Positions 6,832 to 12,134 of a stretch of DNA of 12,134 bases are shown here, one piece after another. The notes under the pieces were generated by a model. That model ran no database searches. It worked only from the letters and a program-made list of their open reading frames with translations, and was not told where the DNA came from. Both the position numbers and the translations under genes were made by a program. Source of the DNA: an uncultured Phascolarctobacterium sp. (GTDB taxonomy: Bacteria > Bacillota > Negativicutes > Acidaminococcales > Acidaminococcaceae); assembly GCA_949287345.1 (NCBI GenBank), contig CASEGD010000013.1:1-12134 (forward strand). The letters run 5' to 3'. Every line of letters begins with the position of its first letter. Positions within the stretch are counted from its first letter, which is position 1.

Positions 6832-9800
6832 ATGAAAAATTTATTGCTTGATAATGCAGCCGCCATCAGCGAGGTGCGGCGCACGGCAGAAGCATTAAAA
6901 ACGGGCGGCGTCAGCCTTAACGGCGTCAGCGGCCCGGTTAAAACGGTTATCATTGCAGCTCTGGACAGGATTTTTTCTGAACAGGGCTCTTTGGCGTTTC
7001 TTGTAAGCGGGCGCGATGAAATACGCGAATACCGCCGCAGCCTGAACTGGTTTTACCCCAATTTGCCGATGTATGAACTGTACCCGGCTGATTTGCCGCG
7101 TGTGCAGGCGGATGCCAAAAGCCGCGAGGTGCAGGCGGAACGAGTTGGTGCGCTGCGCTTTTTGCGCGGTGAGGAACGCGGCATTGTTTTTGTAACGGCG
7201 GAAGCGCTTTTGCAGAAGCTGCCGGACAAAAAAGCCGTTGCCGACAGTGTGGAGATTAACTGCGGCGAAGTTGTTGACCAGCAGGCGCTGATTGCACGCT
7301 TTGCCGAGTTTGGTTATGAACGCACGCAGCAGGTTGACGCTATCGGGCAGTTTTGCGTGCGCGGCGATATTCTGGATATTTTCCCCATCAACAGCAAACT
7401 GCCGCTGCGCATAGAATGGTTTGACGATACGATTGACGCTATCCGCAGTTTCAGCCTGGAAAATCAGCGCAGCGTGGAAAATCTGGAACAGGTAAAAATT
7501 GTGCCGCTGGAAGAACCGGCGCAGGACGGATTCAACGCTTCTGTTTTTGATTACGCCGGTGCAAATACGTTGCTGTTTGTGGACGAGCCTTCGCATTTAT
7601 GGGATTTGGCAGAAAAAATTTATAACGAAAACAAGGCTTACGCCGATGATTTATGGACGGTGGACGAGCTGACGCAGGCCTGCGAAGGCGTTAAGGCAGT
7701 GGCGCTGGCGGCATTGCAGCATAATTATCTGGGCAGTTATGAGCAGATTAACATGCCGGTGCGTTCCGTTGCGCCCTATAACCGCAACACGGAACTGTTG
7801 GCGACGGATTTGCGCGGCTGGCTGGCTGACGGCATAACGCCGGTAATTATGATGAGCAGCGCCATTAAAGCGCGCGGCATAGCCGATACGCTGAGCGGCA
7901 AGGGCATTGCAGCGGAATTTGTCAATACAGAGCCGATGCTGCGCCCGGGCAGTGTCAGCGTTATCAGCGGCGAGCTGACGGCAGGCTTCCGTTTCTGGAA
8001 CGAAAACTGGCTGCTCTTAACCGAAAGCGATATCTTCGGTATGCAGAAAAAGCGCCGCCTGCACAGCAAAAACAAAGGTACGCAGCTGCAATATTTTTCG
8101 GAAATCAAAGCCGGTGACTACGTTGTCCATTCAGTACACGGCATTGGCCGTTACATTGGCGTGGAAAACGTAGAGGTTGACGGCAGGCACCGCGATTACC
8201 TGCTTTTGCAGTACGCGGGCGACGATAAACTTTATGTGCCGGTCGAACAGGTCGGCATGCTGCATAAATATATCGGCAACGAAGGGCAGGCGCCGCGTTT
8301 AAGCAAGATGGGCGGCAGCGACTGGAGCCGCACACAAAAGCGCGCGCAGGCCGCGATTACGATTCTGGCGGAAGAACTTCTGCGCCTTTACGCGCAGCGT
8401 AAAATCGTGCCGGGGCACGCCTTTGCGCCGGATACCGAATGGCAGAAGGAGTTTGAGGAGAAATTCCCGTACGAGGAAACGCCGGACCAGTTAAAGGCAA
8501 TTGCCGAGATTAAAGCCGATATGGAAAAGCCGGTGCCGATGGACAGGCTGCTTTGCGGCGACGTTGGTTACGGAAAAACGGAAGTTGCCATCCGCGCGGC
8601 GTTTAAAGCTGTGATGGACAGCAAACAGGTTGCGCTTTTAGTGCCGACGACGGTGCTGGCGCAGCAGCATTTTATGACCTTCCGCGACAGGATGGAACCC
8701 TTCGGCATCAGGGTGGAGTGCATCAGCCGCTTTACTTCCGGCAAGGAGCAGAAACGTATTTTATCTTCGCTGGAAGAAGGCAATGTCGATGTTTTAATCG
8801 GTACGCACCGTTTATTGCAGTCCGACGTGGTCTTCCGCGATTTGGGCTTGCTTATTATCGACGAGGAACAACGCTTCGGCGTGGCGCAGAAAGAAAAAAT
8901 CAAAAAGTGGAAGACCGGCATCGATGTGCTGTGCCTTTCCGCAACGCCGATACCGCGCACGCTGCATCTGGCACTGGTCAACGGTCGCGATATGAGCGTG
9001 ATTGAATCGCCGCCGGAGGACAGGCTGCCGGTAGAAACCTATGTTGCCGAATACGACAGCGGCATGATTAAGGAAGCGCTGGAGCGCGAGCTGCGGCGCG
9101 GCGGCAGAATTTACTATGTGCATAACCGCATTACCGGGCTGGAACGCATCGCGGAAGAAATACGCAAGCTGGTGCCGGGTATCAGCATCCGCGTGGCGCA
9201 TGGGCGCATGAGCGAGGAAATGCTGGAAGATGCGATGATTGATTTTTACGAAGGCAACTGCGATTTGCTGCTTTCGACGACGATTATAGAAAACGGGCTT
9301 GACGTGCCTCTGGCAAACACGATTATTATCGACGGCGCGGAAAACTTCGGGCTGTCGCAGCTGTACCAGATGCGCGGCAGGGTAGGGCGCTCGGCGCGAT
9401 TGGCGTATGCGTACTTTGTGTACCGACGCAACAAACAGCTCAGCGAAATTGCCGAAAAACGCTTGCAGGCCATCCGTGATTTTACGGAGCTGGGCGCAGG
9501 CTTTAAAATCGCCATGCGCGATCTGGAAATCCGCGGCGCGGGCAATTTGCTTGGCGCACAGCAGCACGGGCATATTGCGGGCATCGGCTTTGCCGCTTAC
9601 TGCGAGATGCTGGAAAGTACGATTAAACGCCTGAAGGACGGCGCGGAAAAAGGCGCGCCCGAACCAGACCCGATTGTGGAAATTAACGTGGACGGCTACA
9701 TACCGGACGCTTATATCAGCGATCCGCGTTATAAACTGGAGCTGTACCGCCGTTTTGCGGAGCTTGATTATAACGACAAGGACGATTTGCTGGACGAAAT

Positions 9801-10107
9801 TACCGACCGCTTCGGCGAGCCGCCGGAAGAAATCGTCAACCTGTGGCGCGTGGCTGCGGTGCGCGGTTTGTGCCGCAAAATGCGCATTATGGGCATCAGC
9901 ACGCGCGGCAACGAAATGCGCCTGAGCTTTGCGGAAAACGCCGTGCTGGATACGGACGTGCTGCTTAAAATGTTAAACGGCAGCCGCAACGCCCTGCAAT
10001 TAAAAACAGGCGCGCAGCCGCAGCTATTGGTAAGGCTTAACGTGTTGAAAACAGAGCCTTTGCCGTGGCTTGAAAAGAACCTGCCGCTGTTGGCGGGCAA
10101 AAAATAA
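6832..10107 (+). CDS. mfd: Transcription-repair coupling factor Mfd
   Basis: Mfd is an ATP-driven DNA translocase that pushes stalled RNA polymerase off DNA lesions and recruits UvrA for nucleotide excision repair. The 1091 residues show the full family order: a UvrB-like module (about 10-340, with VRGDILDIFP near 176-185), the RNA-polymerase interaction domain starting AGDYVVHSVHGIGRY at residue 427, and the superfamily 2 RecG-like translocase. The translocase has Walker A GDVGYGKT (K582), DEEQ at 677-680, SATPIPRT from S703, QMRGRVGRS (motif VI) and the translocation segment GAGFKIAMRDLEIRGAGNL from about 888. The autoinhibitory C-terminal TRCF domain follows at about 946-1070. It is slightly shorter than the roughly 1150 residues usual, with no key motif missing. 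The ATG at 6832 has only a weak GGGA site 6 nt upstream; a TTG at 6826 is less likely. Confidence 0.97.
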   Translation: MKNLLLDNAAAISEVRRTAEALKTGGVSLNGVSGPVKTVIIAALDRIFSEQGSLAFLVSGRDEIREYRRSLNWFYPNLPMYELYPADLPRVQADAKSREVQAERVGALRFLRGEERGIVFVTAEALLQKLPDKKAVADSVEINCGEVVDQQALIARFAEFGYERTQQVDAIGQFCVRGDILDIFPINSKLPLRIEWFDDTIDAIRSFSLENQRSVENLEQVKIVPLEEPAQDGFNASVFDYAGANTLLFVDEPSHLWDLAEKIYNENKAYADDLWTVDELTQACEGVKAVALAALQHNYLGSYEQINMPVRSVAPYNRNTELLATDLRGWLADGITPVIMMSSAIKARGIADTLSGKGIAAEFVNTEPMLRPGSVSVISGELTAGFRFWNENWLLLTESDIFGMQKKRRLHSKNKGTQLQYFSEIKAGDYVVHSVHGIGRYIGVENVEVDGRHRDYLLLQYAGDDKLYVPVEQVGMLHKYIGNEGQAPRLSKMGGSDWSRTQKRAQAAITILAEELLRLYAQRKIVPGHAFAPDTEWQKEFEEKFPYEETPDQLKAIAEIKADMEKPVPMDRLLCGDVGYGKTEVAIRAAFKAVMDSKQVALLVPTTVLAQQHFMTFRDRMEPFGIRVECISRFTSGKEQKRILSSLEEGNVDVLIGTHRLLQSDVVFRDLGLLIIDEEQRFGVAQKEKIKKWKTGIDVLCLSATPIPRTLHLALVNGRDMSVIESPPEDRLPVETYVAEYDSGMIKEALERELRRGGRIYYVHNRITGLERIAEEIRKLVPGISIRVAHGRMSEEMLEDAMIDFYEGNCDLLLSTTIIENGLDVPLANTIIIDGAENFGLSQLYQMRGRVGRSARLAYAYFVYRRNKQLSEIAEKRLQAIRDFTELGAGFKIAMRDLEIRGAGNLLGAQQHGHIAGIGFAAYCEMLESTIKRLKDGAEKGAPEPDPIVEINVDGYIPDAYISDPRYKLELYRRFAELDYNDKDDLLDEITDRFGEPPEEIVNLWRVAAVRGLCRKMRIMGISTRGNEMRLSFAENAVLDTDVLLKMLNGSRNALQLKTGAQPQLLVRLNVLKTEPLPWLEKNLPLLAGKK

Positions 10108-10110
10108 TTT

Positions 10111-10120
10111 GGAAAGGAGG
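10111..10120 (+). promoter_or_regulatory. Strong ribosome binding site of the flippase gene
   Basis: The AAGGAGG core at 10114-10120 lies 9 nt before the ATG at 10130. It is one of the best matches to the 16S rRNA end in the window and contrasts with the weak site of mfd upstream, so the two cotranscribed genes may be translated at different rates. Confidence 0.7.
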
Positions 10121-10129
10121 CATCAGTAA

Positions 10130-11689
10130 ATGGCGGATAAATTTTTGCGCGGCGCGATGATTTTAACCATGGCGGGCTTAATGGTTAAAATTCTGGGCTC
10201 CGTTAACCGCATATTGTTATCGCGCTTTTTGGGCGGCGAAGGCATTGGCCTGTACCAGATGGCGTATCCCGTCTTTTTGCTGATGCTCTCCGTTTCGTCG
10301 GCGGGCATACCGATTGCCATTTCCATTATCGTGTCCGAAAAGGTTGCCAAAGGGCAGTTTAAAGCGGCGGAAAAAGTGTTTAAAATTTCGCTGGGGCTAA
10401 TGGTGGTAACCGGTATTTGCTTTGCCTCACTGCTGTATTTTGGCGCGGGCTGGCTGGTGGAAAGCGGCTTTGTGCGTGACCCGCGCGCTTATTACGGGCT
10501 GGTTGCCTTAACGCCTGCGGTGTTTTTCTCAACCATCCTTGCCAGCTTCCGCGGATATTTTCAGGGCTATCAGATGATGGAGCCGCCTGCCGTATCGCAG
10601 ATTTTGGAACAGTTTACGCGCGTGGTGACGATGATTGCGCTGGCGTATTTCCTTTTGCCTTACGGTTTGGAATACGCGGCGGCAGGTGCAGCCTTCGGCG
10701 CTGTGCCGGGCGCTGTTACCGGTTTGATTGTACTCAGTTTTTTCTACCGGCGTTTGCGTAAAAAATTCCATGCACAGCCGCAGCTTGTGCAGCAGGAGGT
10801 TGAATCGGTCGGCGCCGTTGCCAAAAGACTGGCGCTGCTCGCGCTGCCGGTATCGTGTGCCAACATTATGGTGCCGGTAACCAGCAGTATTGACATGCTG
10901 CTGGTGCCAAACTGCCTGTATGCCAGCGGATACGCCATAGAAGAAGCGACGACGCTGTTCGGCTACCTGACGGGCATGGGTATGCCGCTTGTGATGATGG
11001 CGACTATTGTAACGCTGTCGCTGGCGGCGGGCATAGTGCCTGCCATATCGGAAGCGCATACGCTTGGCGACACGCAAACCATTACCAAAAAATCGCGCAC
11101 GGCGATGAATATTTGCTGCCTGATAACCTTACCGGCCGCAGCCGGATTATGGGTGCTGGCAACGCCGATAGCGCAGATGATTTATAACGCGCCGCAGGCG
11201 GGCGACGCTATCCGCCATTTGGCGCCGTCCGCGTGCCTGCTGGGTATTCATCAGGTAACGACGGGAATGTTACAGGGCATTGGCAAAACAGCCATCCCCA
11301 TGTGGAATATGCTGCTCAGCGCGGTGGTAAAAATCGGCGCGGTAATGCTGCTGACCGTTACGCCGCTGAACATTATCGGCGCGGCGTGGGCTTCCAACAT
11401 CAATTTTGGCATGGCGGCAACGCTTAATATATTCTTCCTGCTGCGCAATGGCATTACTTTTGATGTAAAAGTGTTGGGCAAGCTGCTGGCGGCTTCGCTG
11501 TTAATGGCAGGCTGCGCAAGCCTTGTTTACGGTTTTGCCAACGCCGCATTCGGCAACACGGTGGCAACCATTGCCACAATTTTTGCGGCGATTGTTGTGT
11601 ATGCTGCGCTGTTGTTTGCGCTTAAAGCAGTCAGCAAGGATGATTTGGAAAAAATACCGTTCATCGGTTCTAAAATAAAGCGGAGGTGA
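10130..11689 (+). CDS. SpoVB/YtgP-type polysaccharide flippase (MOP superfamily)
   Basis: This 519-residue integral membrane protein has about 14 hydrophobic segments from residue 8 to about 508 and a basic C-terminal tail ending KIKRR. The N-terminal segment GLMVKILGSVNRILLSRFLG, followed by EGIGLYQMAYPVF, is typical of the SpoVB/YtgP branch of the MOP superfamily (related to MurJ/MviN), which moves lipid-linked sugars such as lipid II or other undecaprenyl-linked units across the cytoplasmic membrane. It lies 22 nt after mfd and its stop codon overlaps the ribosome binding site of the yabN/mazG gene; the mfd-spoVB-yabN order is conserved in Bacillota. Whether it serves peptidoglycan, a spore cortex or another polymer cannot be read from sequence, so I give no gene symbol. 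Confidence 0.85.
   Translation: MADKFLRGAMILTMAGLMVKILGSVNRILLSRFLGGEGIGLYQMAYPVFLLMLSVSSAGIPIAISIIVSEKVAKGQFKAAEKVFKISLGLMVVTGICFASLLYFGAGWLVESGFVRDPRAYYGLVALTPAVFFSTILASFRGYFQGYQMMEPPAVSQILEQFTRVVTMIALAYFLLPYGLEYAAAGAAFGAVPGAVTGLIVLSFFYRRLRKKFHAQPQLVQQEVESVGAVAKRLALLALPVSCANIMVPVTSSIDMLLVPNCLYASGYAIEEATTLFGYLTGMGMPLVMMATIVTLSLAAGIVPAISEAHTLGDTQTITKKSRTAMNICCLITLPAAAGLWVLATPIAQMIYNAPQAGDAIRHLAPSACLLGIHQVTTGMLQGIGKTAIPMWNMLLSAVVKIGAVMLLTVTPLNIIGAAWASNINFGMAATLNIFFLLRNGITFDVKVLGKLLAASLLMAGCASLVYGFANAAFGNTVATIATIFAAIVVYAALLFALKAVSKDDLEKIPFIGSKIKRR
11682..11689 (+). promoter_or_regulatory. Ribosome binding site of yabN/mazG overlapping the flippase stop codon
   Basis: GGAGGTGA (11682-11689) is a near-perfect complement to the 16S rRNA end; its last three bases are the flippase stop codon. 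The next ATG is at 11694, 7 nt after GGAGG. This arrangement suggests termination-reinitiation coupling and fixes the start of the last gene. Confidence 0.75.
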
Positions 11690-11693
11690 CGAG

Positions 11694-12134
11694 ATGCAGA
11701 AAATTACAGTGGTTGGCCTTGGTCCCGGCAGCGCCGGCCAGCTTTCGGTGGAAACCATGGAGCTTTTAAAAAACGGCGAGTGCGTAATTCTGCGCACGGC
11801 AGTGCATCCCAGCGTGGCAAGATTGACGGAGGAAAACGTCAACTTTATTGCCTGCGATAATTTTTACGAAGCAGGTGCGTCGTTTGAAGACGTGTATGAC
11901 AGCATAGTTAAATTTGTTCTGGAAAAAGCCCAAACGCAGGACGTTGTTTACGCCGTGCCGGGCAGCCCGCTGGTGGCGGAGCGTACCGTGGTGCTTCTGC
12001 GCGAGCGCGCCGCTGACAATAACATAGCGTTAAAAATTCTGCCTTCCATGAGCTTTTTGGATTTGGCGTATGTGGAACTGGGCATTGACCCGATTGCCGG
12101 TTTGAGGATTATTGACAGCAGCGATTTTGAAGCG
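11694..12134 (+). CDS. mazG: YabN/MazG-type protein, N-terminal tetrapyrrole methylase-like domain (cut by window end)
   Basis: The open frame runs 147 codons to the right edge without a stop. It begins MQKITVVGLGPGSAGQLSVE, with the glycine-rich GLGPG loop (residues 8-12) of the tetrapyrrole (corrin/porphyrin) methylase fold. It then has LRTAVHP, FEDVYDSIVKFVLEKA, VVYAVPGSPLVAERTVVLL and SFLDLAYVELGIDPIAGLRI. These match the N-terminal domain of the YabN family, in which it is fused to a C-terminal MazG nucleoside triphosphate pyrophosphohydrolase. The MazG part lies beyond the window, so the fusion and its NTP-cleaning activity are inferred from family and gene order (it follows spoVB, as in Bacillus). 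The canonical PGHP motif reads PGSP here. What the methylase-like domain does in this family is not established. Confidence 0.85.
   Translation, partial: MQKITVVGLGPGSAGQLSVETMELLKNGECVILRTAVHPSVARLTEENVNFIACDNFYEAGASFEDVYDSIVKFVLEKAQTQDVVYAVPGSPLVAERTVVLLRERAADNNIALKILPSMSFLDLAYVELGIDPIAGLRIIDSSDFEA

Noticed and set aside
8812..9573. 253-codon antisense frame and shorter frames within mfd
   Set aside because: They lie wholly inside the conserved Mfd translocase region and show no family signature.

Overview
This window is a chromosomal stretch of housekeeping genes, almost certainly from a member of the Bacillota. Two gene orders support this: a DUF1934 (YwiB-like) gene directly ahead of argS, as in Bacillus, and mfd – spoVB-like flippase – yabN/mazG. 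Most ribosome binding sites are strong GGAGG-type sites. Moderate-to-high GC (by eye, roughly half), together with argS, pyrG, sppA, a YIP1-type membrane protein and glpX in a row, makes me lean towards the Negativicutes (for example an Acidaminococcaceae-like gut anaerobe). That placement is inference; no rRNA or marker gene here settles it.

Layout. Positions 1-143 (minus strand) hold the first 47 codons of a sodium:solute symporter, probably PutP, reading off the left edge. Positions 144-392 are a divergent intergenic region with one good promoter pointing each way and a leader of about 110 nt that folds into a 19-bp hairpin just upstream of the first plus-strand gene. From 393 onward everything is on the plus strand: DUF1934 protein, argS (overlapping by 11 nt), pyrG, a terminator, sppA, a five-segment YIP1-like membrane protein, a promoter and glpX, a terminator, mfd, a SpoVB/YtgP-type flippase, and the N-terminal methylase domain of a YabN/MazG-type protein that is cut by the right edge.

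The genes form three or four transcription units. Unit 1 (promoter 245-273, terminator 4143-4173) makes arginyl-tRNA synthetase and CTP synthase. Unit 2 (sppA and the YIP1-like gene) deals with the cell membrane; it has no convincing promoter of its own. Unit 3 is glpX with its own extended -10 promoter and terminator, giving the gluconeogenic fructose-1,6-bisphosphatase. Unit 4 (mfd, flippase, yabN/mazG) combines transcription-coupled repair, lipid-linked sugar export and probable nucleotide housekeeping; the last two genes have tightly spaced, probably coupled starts.

No mobile element, CRISPR array, tRNA, rRNA, phage gene or obvious new multi-gene system was found. The least explained item is the structured leader upstream of DUF1934-argS.
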